DNA of 64,000 nucleotides from Sphingomonadales bacterium UBA6174 (GTDB lineage: Bacteria > Pseudomonadota > Alphaproteobacteria > Sphingomonadales > Sphingomonadaceae), in contig DITW01000069.1 of assembly GCA_002422945.1 (NCBI GenBank), positions 486 to 64,485 of the forward strand, written 5' to 3'. A program made the position numbers and the translations under genes. The notes under the pieces were generated by a model that saw nothing but the letters and a program-made list of their open reading frames with translations, searched no databases and had not been told where the DNA came from. Numbering within the stretch: position 1 is the stretch's first letter; each line of letters begins with the position of its first letter. This document shows positions 10,250-17,644 of the stretch, in pieces.

Positions 10250-10671
10250 TGGTTGCCGCCGCACCACCAGAACGCTCTGTCCGCCTGCTCCGCGTTGGCG
10301 AGCAGGTCCGCCATGTGCTGTCCGAAGTCCTGATGCGCGGGGAGGTTCATGATGATCTCCTCGTCAAGCATCCGGTGTCGGTGACGGAGGTCCGCATGTC
10401 GCCGGACCTCCGGCACGCGACCGTGTTTGTGAAGCCGTTGCTGGGCAAGGATGAAGAGGCGGTGCTGAAGGCGCTCAGGACCAACACCGCCTATCTTCAG
10501 CGCGAAGTCGCACGCAAGGTGAAGATGAAATATGCGGCGAAGCTGAAGTTCCTTGCGGATGAAAGCTTTGATGAAGGGTCGCACATCGACCGGCTGCTCT
10601 CCAACCCGCATGTGGCGCAAGATCTCGACCGGGACACATCGGATATCGGTCCGGAACTAGATCAGGATTAA
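10249..10671 (+). CDS. rbfA: 30S ribosome-binding factor A
   Basis: RbfA is a cold-shock and assembly factor for the 16S 5' region. The 140-aa protein has the KH-fold family pattern: [21 protein letters not shown], then [20 protein letters not shown] and [19 protein letters not shown]. The start codon overlaps the infB stop (TGATG), so it is translationally coupled. It is the last gene of the operon here. truB, which often follows in alphaproteobacteria, is absent and a convergent gene comes next. Confidence 0.95.
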   Translation: MVAAAPPERSVRLLRVGEQVRHVLSEVLMRGEVHDDLLVKHPVSVTEVRMSPDLRHATVFVKPLLGKDEEAVLKALRTNTAYLQREVARKVKMKYAAKLKFLADESFDEGSHIDRLLSNPHVAQDLDRDTSDIGPELDQD

Positions 10672-10691
10672 GTGTCGGGCGCAGCCCTTGC

Positions 10692-11087
10692 TTATCGTCC
10701 GGTATAAAGTCTCAGGCAATTATTGAGGTCAAGATCTTCGCCCGTCACACGGCGGCTGTCGATATGCGTCACCACCATCTGGCCATTGAGCCGCAGCGGG
10801 AAGAGATAGGCGTCGATGACGCAGCCATTGCGGCTGAATTGCAGGCGTTTCGCGCCGCCTTCGATATTTTCTTGTGCCGGCGTTCCCAATTGACGGATGA
10901 TCTCCGCTTCGGTTTTGCCGATCAGGACGCCAACCGGTTGCTGCGCCCGGATTATGGGCGTGCTGAGCGGCTTTAATGCGGGGGCGTTGGAACCGCCGCA
11001 GGCGGTGAGCAGCAGGGCAACGATCAGCGAGGCGCCAGATTTGATGGGTGCGCCGTGAGGGCGTTTAAGGGTGTAAGCATATACCAT
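10692..11087 (-). CDS. Small lipoprotein, SmpA/OmlA-like in outline
   Basis: A 131-aa predicted lipoprotein of unknown role. A hydrophobic stretch (SLIVALLLTAC) ends in a lipobox near residue 30. The mature part contains GKTEAEIIRQLGTPAQE, the short helix-turn pattern common in SmpA/OmlA-type outer-membrane assembly proteins, and two cysteines (GCVIDAY, NNCLRLY) that could form a disulfide. The SmpA resemblance is pattern-level only. It converges on rbfA and diverges from the adenosine kinase gene. The chosen start is the only ATG before the signal. Confidence 0.65.
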   Translation of the reverse strand: MVYAYTLKRPHGAPIKSGASLIVALLLTACGGSNAPALKPLSTPIIRAQQPVGVLIGKTEAEIIRQLGTPAQENIEGGAKRLQFSRNGCVIDAYLFPLRLNGQMVVTHIDSRRVTGEDLDLNNCLRLYTGR

Positions 11088-11243
11088 GCGCCATTAGTGG
11101 CGGGGCAGGATGGCGCGGTCAATCCCGCTCCTGTAATCCTGCATTGCCAGTCGGCGGCGAGGCCAGTAGAGGACGGGCGGCGCAGACGGACTTTCTATAT
11201 GTTCGCTGCCCAGCCGCTTATTGATCGATGACAGGAGTTTGCC

Positions 11244-12245
11244 TTGACCGCCCCCAGCCTTGATGTTGTTGCCATCGGCAACGCCATTGTCGATGTGATC
11301 GCACAGGCCGACGATCAGTTCCTCCACGATCAGGGCCTGGCCAAGGGCGCGATGCAATTACTGTTCACGCCGGAAGAGGCCGAAGGCCTCTACGCCAAAA
11401 TGGCTCCGGGAATCGAAGCAAGCGGCGGTTCGGCGGCCAACACCATTGCGGGGATTGCGGCGCTTGGCGGCAAGACCGGCTTTATCGGGCAGGTGGCGAA
11501 TGACCAGCTCGGCAATGTGTTTCGCCATGATATCGCAGCCTTGGGCGTGACGTTCACGACCCAGCCGCGTGAGGGCAATCCGCCGACCGCGCGTTGCCTG
11601 ATTCTCGTGACGCCGGATGGCCAGCGGACGATGAACACGTTCCTCGGCGCATCGCAATTTCTCCCGGCCACCGCGCTGGATCGGGAGTTGATCGAATCTG
11701 CCGCGATTTTATATCTTGAGGGCTATCTCTGGGACCCGGAAGAACCACGCGCCGCGATGCGCGAGGCGATTGCCATTGTGAGGGCCGCTGGCCGCAAAGT
11801 GGCGTTCACCCTGTCCGACGGTTTCTGCGTCGACCGTCATCGCGGCAGTTTCCTCGACCTCATCCGTGGGGGCGAGATCGATATTTTGTTCGCCAATGAA
11901 ACCGAGATCAAATCGCTGCATGAGACCGATGATTTCGAAGCGGCGGTCGAGGCCACCGCGTTGCATGTGCCGGTGACGGTGGTCACGCGTTCGGAAAATG
12001 GCGCGATTGCAATGGTCGGCGAGCAGATCTATTCGGTTAACGCCGAACCTATCGCGCAATTGGTCGATACGACCGGGGCAGGGGATTTGTTCGCCGCCGG
12101 TTTCCTTGCCGGACAGGTGCAGGGCCGCAGTGTCGAACAGTCGCTGGCGATGGGCGCGATCTGCGCGGCAGAGGTGATTTCCCATTATGGCGCACGGCCA
12201 GAAGCCGACATCGCGGCATTGGTGGCGGCGAAGCTGGGCAGCTAA
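11244..12245 (+). CDS. Adenosine kinase / PfkB-family carbohydrate kinase
   Basis: A PfkB (ribokinase-like) kinase, most like bacterial adenosine kinases, which phosphorylate adenosine to AMP. Signature 1 is GGSAANTIAGIAALGG (near residue 57). Signature 2 is DTTGAGDLFAAGFLAG (near residue 275), holding the catalytic Asp. The start is TTG at 11244, preceded by AGGAG at 11233-11237; no ATG competes. Monocistronic. Substrate assignment is by overall resemblance; a ribokinase or fructokinase is less likely. Confidence 0.85.
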   Translation: MTAPSLDVVAIGNAIVDVIAQADDQFLHDQGLAKGAMQLLFTPEEAEGLYAKMAPGIEASGGSAANTIAGIAALGGKTGFIGQVANDQLGNVFRHDIAALGVTFTTQPREGNPPTARCLILVTPDGQRTMNTFLGASQFLPATALDRELIESAAILYLEGYLWDPEEPRAAMREAIAIVRAAGRKVAFTLSDGFCVDRHRGSFLDLIRGGEIDILFANETEIKSLHETDDFEAAVEATALHVPVTVVTRSENGAIAMVGEQIYSVNAEPIAQLVDTTGAGDLFAAGFLAGQVQGRSVEQSLAMGAICAAEVISHYGARPEADIAALVAAKLGS

Positions 12246-12268
12246 GACCGCCAGCCACATTCACATGA

Positions 12269-12484
12269 TCAGCGACGGCCGTGGCTGTCCGTATTGGGGG
12301 TTAATCCCAGTTCGGCCAGCGGCTCCGTCGCTTCGGCGTGATTGGCCGTTTCAGCCTTATTGGCGGCGGCGCCGTTGCCATTACGCGTATCTTCGCCGAA
12401 CATCGAAAATATCGCTGCGCCCAGCAGCACAACCAGAAATACGCTGGCCAGACCGGTAAGCCCGATCCGAATGCGACCCATCAT
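12269..12484 (-). CDS. Small single-span membrane protein, unknown function
   Basis: About 71 aa: a basic N-terminus (MMGRIRIG), one transmembrane segment (LTGLASVFLVVLLGAAIF) and a polar Asn/Ala/Glu-rich tail. I place the start at 12484 because GGAGAA sits about 5 bases upstream. No family recognised. It converges on the adenosine kinase gene and stands alone. Confidence 0.6.
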   Translation of the reverse strand: MMGRIRIGLTGLASVFLVVLLGAAIFSMFGEDTRNGNGAAANKAETANHAEATEPLAELGLTPNTDSHGRR

Positions 12485-12602
12485 TTGGTTTCTCCGCACG
12501 TATTGAGATGGCTAATCGCCCGCATATATGGGCGACTGCGCACATAAGCGCAAGCGGCGGCGGCCTGCATCGCTGTTAAACGGCGCATGGCGTTGGGCCC
12601 GC

Positions 12603-13586
12603 TTACATCCAGGGTGCAGGTTCCAGTCCCTTTTCCTTCAACCACAACGGGTTGTAGAGGGTGGAAAGATAGCGGAAGCCGCTGTCGCACAAGATGGTGA
12701 CGATGGTATGGCCCGGTCCCATTTCCCGCGCCAGCGCCATCGCGCCTGCCACGTTGATGCCGGAGGACAGGCCAAGCGCCAGTCCTTCCTTGGCCAAGAG
12801 CGCATGGACTTGCGCCAGCCCTTCGGCATCCGAAATGCGGAATTGGGTGTCGATCGGCGCATTTTCGAGATTGGCGGTGATCCGGCCCTGGCCGATCCCT
12901 TCCGCGACCGAGCTGCCCTCGGCCTTTAATTCGCCATGGGCATAATAATGATAGAGTGCCGCGCCATCGGGATCGGTGAGCGCGATGCGGATATTTTCGT
13001 TGAATTCCTTCAGGCCAAGGCCCACGCCCGCCAGCGTTCCCCCGGTGCCGACTGCACAGGTGAAGCCGTGGATCTCGCCTGCGGTTTGTTCCCAGATTTC
13101 GCGCGCGGTGGTTTGCACATGGGCGCGGCGATTGGCGATATTATCGAACTGATTGGCCCAAAGTGCGCCCGGTGTTTCCTCGGCAATGCGGCGCGAGGTG
13201 TGGACGAAATGGCCGGGATTGGAATAGGGTGCGGCAGGGACGAGCACCAATTCCGCGCCCAAGGCCCGCAACGTGTCCATTTTCTCCCGGCTTTGCGTTT
13301 CCGGCATGACGATGGTGGTTTTATAGCCCTTGGCATTGCCGACGAGCGCAAGGCCGATGCCAGTATTGCCTGCCGTCCCCTCGACGATCATCCCGCCCGG
13401 TTCCAGCAGGCCGCGCGCTTCGGCATCTTCGACGATGAAAAGCGCGGCGCGATCTTTCACCGATCCGCCGGGATTCATGAATTCGCATTTGCCGAGAATC
13501 GTGCAGCCAGTGGCTTCACTCGGGCCTTTGAGCTTCACAAGGGGCGTGTTGCCGATGAGGGCAAGGGTATCGGATGCGATGGTCAT
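12603..13586 (-). CDS. cysK: Cysteine synthase (PLP-dependent O-acetylserine sulfhydrylase)
   Basis: Makes cysteine from O-acetylserine and sulfide. The 327-aa type II PLP enzyme has the lysine motif NPGGSVKDRAA (near residue 39), the substrate loop EGTAGNTG, and the phosphate-binding GTGGTLAG (near residue 180). The C-terminal serine that contacts the PLP ring lies in CDSGFRYLSTLYN. The substrate loop reads EGTAGNTG rather than the more common EPTSGNTG, so a cystathionine synthase-like or CysM-like specificity is possible. Monocistronic in this window. Confidence 0.88.
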   Translation of the reverse strand: MTIASDTLALIGNTPLVKLKGPSEATGCTILGKCEFMNPGGSVKDRAALFIVEDAEARGLLEPGGMIVEGTAGNTGIGLALVGNAKGYKTTIVMPETQSREKMDTLRALGAELVLVPAAPYSNPGHFVHTSRRIAEETPGALWANQFDNIANRRAHVQTTAREIWEQTAGEIHGFTCAVGTGGTLAGVGLGLKEFNENIRIALTDPDGAALYHYYAHGELKAEGSSVAEGIGQGRITANLENAPIDTQFRISDAEGLAQVHALLAKEGLALGLSSGINVAGAMALAREMGPGHTIVTILCDSGFRYLSTLYNPLWLKEKGLEPAPWM

Positions 13587-13633
13587 GGCTCGTCAATAGC
13601 CTTGGCAAGCCATCCGGAGCAAGTAAGATCAGT

Positions 13634-13668
13634 GGTTCAGACTTGACGCCAGAGGTTCAGACTTGACG
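13634..13668. repeat. Direct repeat with 20-bp period upstream of the DUF3297 gene
   Basis: GGTTCAGACTTGACG occurs twice (13634-13648 and 13654-13668), exactly two helical turns apart. Each copy contains a -35-like TTGACG. It could be a regulator site or a local duplication. No good -10 box is seen at the right distance. Confidence 0.6.
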
Positions 13669-13698
13669 AAAGTGCGCAAATTGCCCATGCGCCAGATC

Positions 13699-13968
13699 AT
13701 GACTGATAGCACATCCGATGTTTTGCCTGACCGTCTCTCGGTCGACCCGCGCAGCCCGTTCTTCAATGCCGAGGTGCTTCGCCGCGGTATCGGGGTTCGT
13801 TTCAAGGGCGCGCAGCGCACCGATGTCGAGGAATATTGCCAGTCGGAAGGCTGGATTCGCGTGGCGCTTGGCCGCAAAATGGGTCGTGACGGTCGTCCGT
13901 TGACAATCAAGCTGACGGGCGCGGTCGAAGTCTGGTATGAAAATCCAGCAGAAGACGCGGGCGAATAA
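13699..13968 (+). CDS. DUF3297 family protein
   Basis: A 90-aa cytosolic protein of a small conserved proteobacterial family with no established role. Family-like motifs are [23 protein letters not shown] and [12 protein letters not shown], with a C-terminal beta-strand segment ([11 protein letters not shown]). I choose ATG 13699 (MTDSTSDVL), because the upstream extension runs into the direct repeat and has no family character. A tRNA gene follows about 70 bases downstream. Confidence 0.82.
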   Translation: MTDSTSDVLPDRLSVDPRSPFFNAEVLRRGIGVRFKGAQRTDVEEYCQSEGWIRVALGRKMGRDGRPLTIKLTGAVEVWYENPAEDAGE

Positions 13969-14041
13969 GCCGCGTCGATGAATGCATAAAATGGGCGTTG
14001 CATCTGGCTTTACGGCCAGCTAAAGCACCGCCCATAGATGT

Positions 14042-14117
<76 letters not shown>

Positions 14118-14223
14118 TTTTATCTTACCACTCCATATTCATGTTCGCCTCTGTGTATCACGCACGGAGGACTATTCCCGATGCGGGGATATTGGCGTCA
14201 ATTACGCTTATCTTGATTTTTAA

Positions 14224-14252
14224 TTGAAGCGCTTCAAATTTATTCCTATAAG
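14224..14252 (+). promoter_or_regulatory. Promoter with LacI-type operator over the -35 box
   Basis: A perfect 14-bp palindrome TTGAAGCGCTTCAA (14224-14237) has the GAAGCGCTTC core typical of LacI/GalR-family operators. Its first half doubles as a -35 box (TTGAAG). A -10-like TATAAG (14247-14252) follows after 17 bases. A bound repressor would block polymerase. The 15-base core TGAAGCGCTTCAAAT recurs at 16516-16530. Confidence 0.8.
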
Positions 14253-14372
14253 CTGATGGTCACGCCAAAAGTGGCGATCTTGCGCATCAACTGTCCCGGT
14301 TAAAAGGGCTGATCCTGCTCAGGTGAATCAACACTATTTCAATAAGAAAACAACATGGAGAGGGGCATTTCG

Positions 14373-15158
14373 ATGGCAGGATATCTACAGGCTGGTGCGC
14401 GATTTGCAGGCAATGTCGCGCTGGTTACCGGGGGCTTGAACGGCATCGGTCGCGCGGTGGTGGAGCGCTTGGCCGCGGAAGGCTGCCAAGTTGTTGTCGC
14501 CGACATCATGGATCAGGCGGCGGGCGAGGCGTCATTGGCTGAGATCGGGGATAAGGCGGTCTATTTGCGCCTCAATGTCTGTGTGGAGGCCGAATGGGAG
14601 GCGGCGGCTGCGATGATTGCCGCGCGTTTTGAGCGGCTCGATATTCTCGTGGCCAATGCGGGCGTGGGCGGTGTGTCGCCGGTCCGCGATATAAAGTTTG
14701 AAAGCTGGCGCCATACGATGTCGGTCAATCTTGATGGTGTGTTTTTGTCGACCAAGCATTGTCTGGATTTGCTGGCGGCTTCGGGCGCATCGCGGCGCGG
14801 GGGTTCGAGCATCATCAACATGTCGTCGAGCATGGGGCTGAACGGTCTTGCCAATGCCAGCGCCTATTCCGCGAGCAAGGGCGGCGTGCGGCTCTTTTCC
14901 AAGTCCACCGCCGTCGAATTCGCACAGATGAAATTGCCGGTGCGGGTCAATTCGATCCATCCGGGCTTTGTGCGCACGCCCTTGTTGGTCGCCAATGCAA
15001 GCGCCGAAGATGTCGCCTTTTACGAACGCGAAACCCCGGTCGGGCGTTTGGCCGAAGTGGATGAAATCGCGGCGGCCATCGCCTTTCTGGCGTCCGAAGA
15101 CGCTAGCTATATGACGGGGTCGGAACTGGTCGTCGATGGGGGCTATAACGCCCATTGA
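14373..15158 (+). CDS. Short-chain dehydrogenase/reductase (SDR)
   Basis: Classical SDR of about 261 aa, an NAD(P)-dependent oxidoreductase acting on an unknown alcohol or ketone. The cofactor motif is TGGLNGIGRA, with NAG in LVANAGVGG. Catalytic Ser lies in INMSSSMG and Tyr/Lys in YSASKGG. The proline-glycine segment HPGFVRTPL and the C-terminal GSELVVDGGYNAH are typical. ATG 14373 has GAGAGGGG seven bases upstream; an ATG 18 bases earlier lacks a site. It is the first gene of a two-SDR operon behind the LacI-type operator. Confidence 0.88.
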   Translation: MAGYLQAGARFAGNVALVTGGLNGIGRAVVERLAAEGCQVVVADIMDQAAGEASLAEIGDKAVYLRLNVCVEAEWEAAAAMIAARFERLDILVANAGVGGVSPVRDIKFESWRHTMSVNLDGVFLSTKHCLDLLAASGASRRGGSSIINMSSSMGLNGLANASAYSASKGGVRLFSKSTAVEFAQMKLPVRVNSIHPGFVRTPLLVANASAEDVAFYERETPVGRLAEVDEIAAAIAFLASEDASYMTGSELVVDGGYNAH

Positions 15159-15177
15159 GTTGCAGAATTATAGGAGC

Positions 15178-15963
15178 ATGACATTGGAAATGGATCTGAA
15201 AAATAGCGTCGCGCTGATCACGGGTGCGACCGGCAATATCGGCCGGGCAATTTGCGAAGCGCTGGGCCGTGAAGGGGTGACGGTCATCGCGACCGACATC
15301 ATGCCCGCGCCTGCGACGCCGGTGGGTAGTGAATATCGCCAGCTTGATGTCACCAGCGAAGCCGCGTGGCAGGACCTGATCGCCGCCGTGCGTGCCGATC
15401 ATGGGCGGCTCGATATTCTCATCAACAATGCCGGGATTGCGCCGATGGATCGGTTGCAGGATATGTCGCTCGCCGATTGGCGGCGGTGCCAGACTATCAA
15501 TGTCGATGGCATTTTTCTCGGCCTCAAGCACGCGATCGATCTGATGTGCGAGACCGGCCCGAAACGGCGGGGCGGGGCGTCGATCATCAACATCGCTTCC
15601 GGTGCGGCGGATAAGCCTGCGGCATTCAGCAGCGCCTATTGCACCAGCAAGGCCGCGGTGCGCATGCTGACACGCACCGCTGCCGTGGAATTTGGGAAAT
15701 TGGGTTATCCGGTGCGCGTGAATTCGGTGCATCCGGGGGTCGTCCGGTCCCAGATGTTCGATGCCATTGTCGAGCGTTATTCCGAGATCACGGGCGGTAC
15801 GCCGGTCGATGAACTTCATGCGGCGATCAGGGCCGGTCATCCGCTGGGCCGTTATGTCGAGCCGGATGAAGTTGCGGATGTCGTGGTGTTCCTCGCCTCC
15901 GGTGCCGCGCGCTATGTTCATGGCGATGCGCTGCACATCGATGGCGGCTATGCGGCGGGCTGA
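15178..15963 (+). CDS. Short-chain dehydrogenase/reductase (SDR), second in operon
   Basis: Classical SDR with TGATGNIGRAI, NNAGIAP, INIASG and YCTSKAAV. The acidic residue after strand 2 (VIATDIM) favours NAD(H). It starts about 20 bases after the previous SDR. ATG 15178 sits too close to AGGAG; the in-frame TTG 15184 has better spacing and ATG 15190 (MDLKNSV) resembles homologous starts, so the exact start is open. It is closely similar to the SDR at 24825-25598, with which it shares the IINIASGAADKPAA segment. Confidence 0.87.
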   Translation: MTLEMDLKNSVALITGATGNIGRAICEALGREGVTVIATDIMPAPATPVGSEYRQLDVTSEAAWQDLIAAVRADHGRLDILINNAGIAPMDRLQDMSLADWRRCQTINVDGIFLGLKHAIDLMCETGPKRRGGASIINIASGAADKPAAFSSAYCTSKAAVRMLTRTAAVEFGKLGYPVRVNSVHPGVVRSQMFDAIVERYSEITGGTPVDELHAAIRAGHPLGRYVEPDEVADVVVFLASGAARYVHGDALHIDGGYAAG

Positions 15964-15975
15964 ACCGTCCTGTTC

Positions 15976-16004
15976 CTCCCCGACATGCGATCCATGTCGG
16001 GGAG
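15976..16004. terminator. Hairpin between converging SDR and thioesterase genes
   Basis: A perfect 12-bp stem (15976-15987 with 15993-16004) has a 5-base loop, placed 13 bases after the SDR stop and 8 bases before the thioesterase stop. There is no T-tract, so it may act as a weak terminator or mRNA-end stabiliser. Confidence 0.6.
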
Positions 16005-16011
16005 AGAAACA

Positions 16012-16446
16012 TTACGCGATAACGAGGTCGGCCATCGCCTGTTTGTGAATGGCATCAAGCGGCATCGGGCGGCGCGTGATCGGATCGACATAGACATGGA
16101 CGAAATGGCCCACCGCCGCCGGTGCATCGCTGTTGAGCGGGAAAAGGGCCACTTCAAAGCGAATGCTGCTGTTGCCCATGCGCCCGATGCGGACGCCCGC
16201 ATCGACCGTTTCCGGAAATTCAATCGGGGCGAGAAAGTCGCAGCCGCTCGATACGCATAGGCCGATGGAATTGGATTGGGGTGAACGCAATACGCCGCGT
16301 TCGATCAGCATGGTCGTCACTGCCGTATCGAACCAATTATAATAAATGGCGTTGTTGACATGACCATAAGCGTCGCAATCCGCCCACCGGCTGGAGATCT
16401 GCATCCACCAGCGATATTGGTCACGGCGTTGGTCGGCTGGGGTCAT
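16012..16446 (-). CDS. Acyl-CoA thioesterase, 4HBT hotdog fold
   Basis: A 144-aa hotdog-fold protein of the 4-hydroxybenzoyl-CoA thioesterase/YbgC type, expected to hydrolyse acyl- or aroyl-CoA esters. The catalytic-loop Asp lies in RWADCDAYGHVNNAIYYNWFD near residue 23. The AAGGACAG ribosome site precedes the ATG. It diverges from the flavoprotein gene at 16541 across the second LacI-type operator, so it may be co-regulated. The substrate is unknown. Confidence 0.85.
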   Translation of the reverse strand: MTPADQRRDQYRWWMQISSRWADCDAYGHVNNAIYYNWFDTAVTTMLIERGVLRSPQSNSIGLCVSSGCDFLAPIEFPETVDAGVRIGRMGNSSIRFEVALFPLNSDAPAAVGHFVHVYVDPITRRPMPLDAIHKQAMADLVIA

Positions 16447-16478
16447 GTTTTGCTGTCCTTAAAACTGTTGATAGGCTC

Positions 16479-16530
16479 TTGCATCGAATCTGTGGCTAAG
16501 GCTATAGCGTAAAAATGAAGCGCTTCAAAT
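16479..16530 (+). promoter_or_regulatory. Promoter with LacI-type operator just downstream of -10
   Basis: TTGCAT (16479-16484), an 18-base spacer and TATAGC (16503-16508) form a plausible sigma-70 promoter. The palindrome TGAAGCGCTTCA (16516-16527) follows where transcription would start, 13 bases before the ATG at 16541. The 15-base string TGAAGCGCTTCAAAT is identical to that at 14225-14239. Confidence 0.78.
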
Positions 16531-16540
16531 ATCTCTTGTC

Positions 16541-17644
16541 ATGACCGGGAAAACGGATGCCATTGTGGTTGGTGCCGGGGTGGTCGGTATCGCTGTCGCC
16601 CGCGCCCTTGCGCTGAAAGGTCATGAGGTGCTGCTGCTCGAATCGACACGTGAATTCGGGTCCGGGACCAGCAGCCGCAACAGCGAGGTGATCCACGCGG
16701 GGCTATATTATCCACAAGGCTCGCTCAAGGCCTCGACCTGTGTCGCGGGGCGCAAGCTGCTCTATGATTTTTGCGCAGCGCGCGGCGTGCCGCATCGCAA
16801 ACTTGGCAAGCTGATCTTTGCGGCGGATGCCAGCCAGATCGGGGCGCTGGATAAGATCGCCGCCGCTGCCAAGGCCGCAGGGGTGGACGATATGGTCCGC
16901 CTATCCGCAGCGCAAGCACGCGCGATGGAGCCGGAGCTTCAAGCCTATGAGGCATTGTTTTCGCCCTCGACCGGGATCATCGATTCCCATGCCTTCATGC
17001 TGGCGATGCTGGGCGAGGCCGAGGCGCATGGGGCCACGCTGGTGTGCGGGGCCGAGGTGCAGCGGGTGACGCGCAATGGGGGGCTGTGGCAGGTGCATGT
17101 TACAGGCGAGGCCGATCCTGTCGTCGCGGCGCCGATCCTCATCAATGCGGCAGGGCTAGGCGCGCAGAAACTGGCCGGGATGATCGAGGAGATGCCGGCT
17201 GCACATGTGCCGCCGCTCTATTTGGCGCGGGGGGTGTATTTTACCTATTCGGGCAAGACGCCCTTTTCGCATCTGATCTATCCCGTGCCGGAACCGGGCG
17301 GGCTTGGCACGCATCTGACCTTGGATATGGCCGGGCAGGCGCGGTTCGGTCCGGATGTCGAATGGATCGACGAGATTGATTATCGGGTGGACCCTGATCG
17401 GCTAGATGCTTTCGCCACTGCCGCGCGTCGGATCTGGCCGGGGCTGGACCCAGCGCGGCTTGCGCCCGGCTATGCGGGGATCAGGCCCAAGATTACCGGA
17501 CCCAAAGAGGAGGCGGGTGATTTCATCCTGTCCGGCCCGGCTCTCCACGGGTGCGAGGGGCTGGTCCATTTATTCGGCATTGAATCGCCCGGATTGACGG
17601 CCTCGCTCGCGCTGGCTGACCTTGTTGTGAAAGAGCTTCCATGA
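16541..17644 (+). CDS. FAD-dependent oxidoreductase, L-2-hydroxyglutarate dehydrogenase-like
   Basis: A 367-aa DAO-fold flavoprotein. It has an N-terminal GxGxxG (VVGAGVVGIAVARALAL), the ARG-like loop SSRNSEVIHAGLYYP characteristic of LhgO-type enzymes, INAAGLGAQ, and a C-terminal HLFGIESPGLTASLA segment contacting FAD. It likely oxidises a 2-hydroxy acid and passes electrons to quinone; the real substrate here is unknown. First gene of a three-gene operon: its TGA overlaps the ATG of the GMC gene by four bases. Regulated, by inference, through the operator just upstream. Confidence 0.85.
   Translation: MTGKTDAIVVGAGVVGIAVARALALKGHEVLLLESTREFGSGTSSRNSEVIHAGLYYPQGSLKASTCVAGRKLLYDFCAARGVPHRKLGKLIFAADASQIGALDKIAAAAKAAGVDDMVRLSAAQARAMEPELQAYEALFSPSTGIIDSHAFMLAMLGEAEAHGATLVCGAEVQRVTRNGGLWQVHVTGEADPVVAAPILINAAGLGAQKLAGMIEEMPAAHVPPLYLARGVYFTYSGKTPFSHLIYPVPEPGGLGTHLTLDMAGQARFGPDVEWIDEIDYRVDPDRLDAFATAARRIWPGLDPARLAPGYAGIRPKITGPKEEAGDFILSGPALHGCEGLVHLFGIESPGLTASLALADLVVKELP

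Noticed and set aside
8423..10267. A 614-codon open frame on the minus strand opposite infB
   Set aside because: Its His/Asp/Arg-rich composition is the usual shadow of high-GC coding DNA, and infB on the other strand is certain.
13629..14003. A minus-strand frame opposite the DUF3297 gene
   Set aside because: No motifs and no ribosome site; the plus-strand gene has recognisable family sequence.
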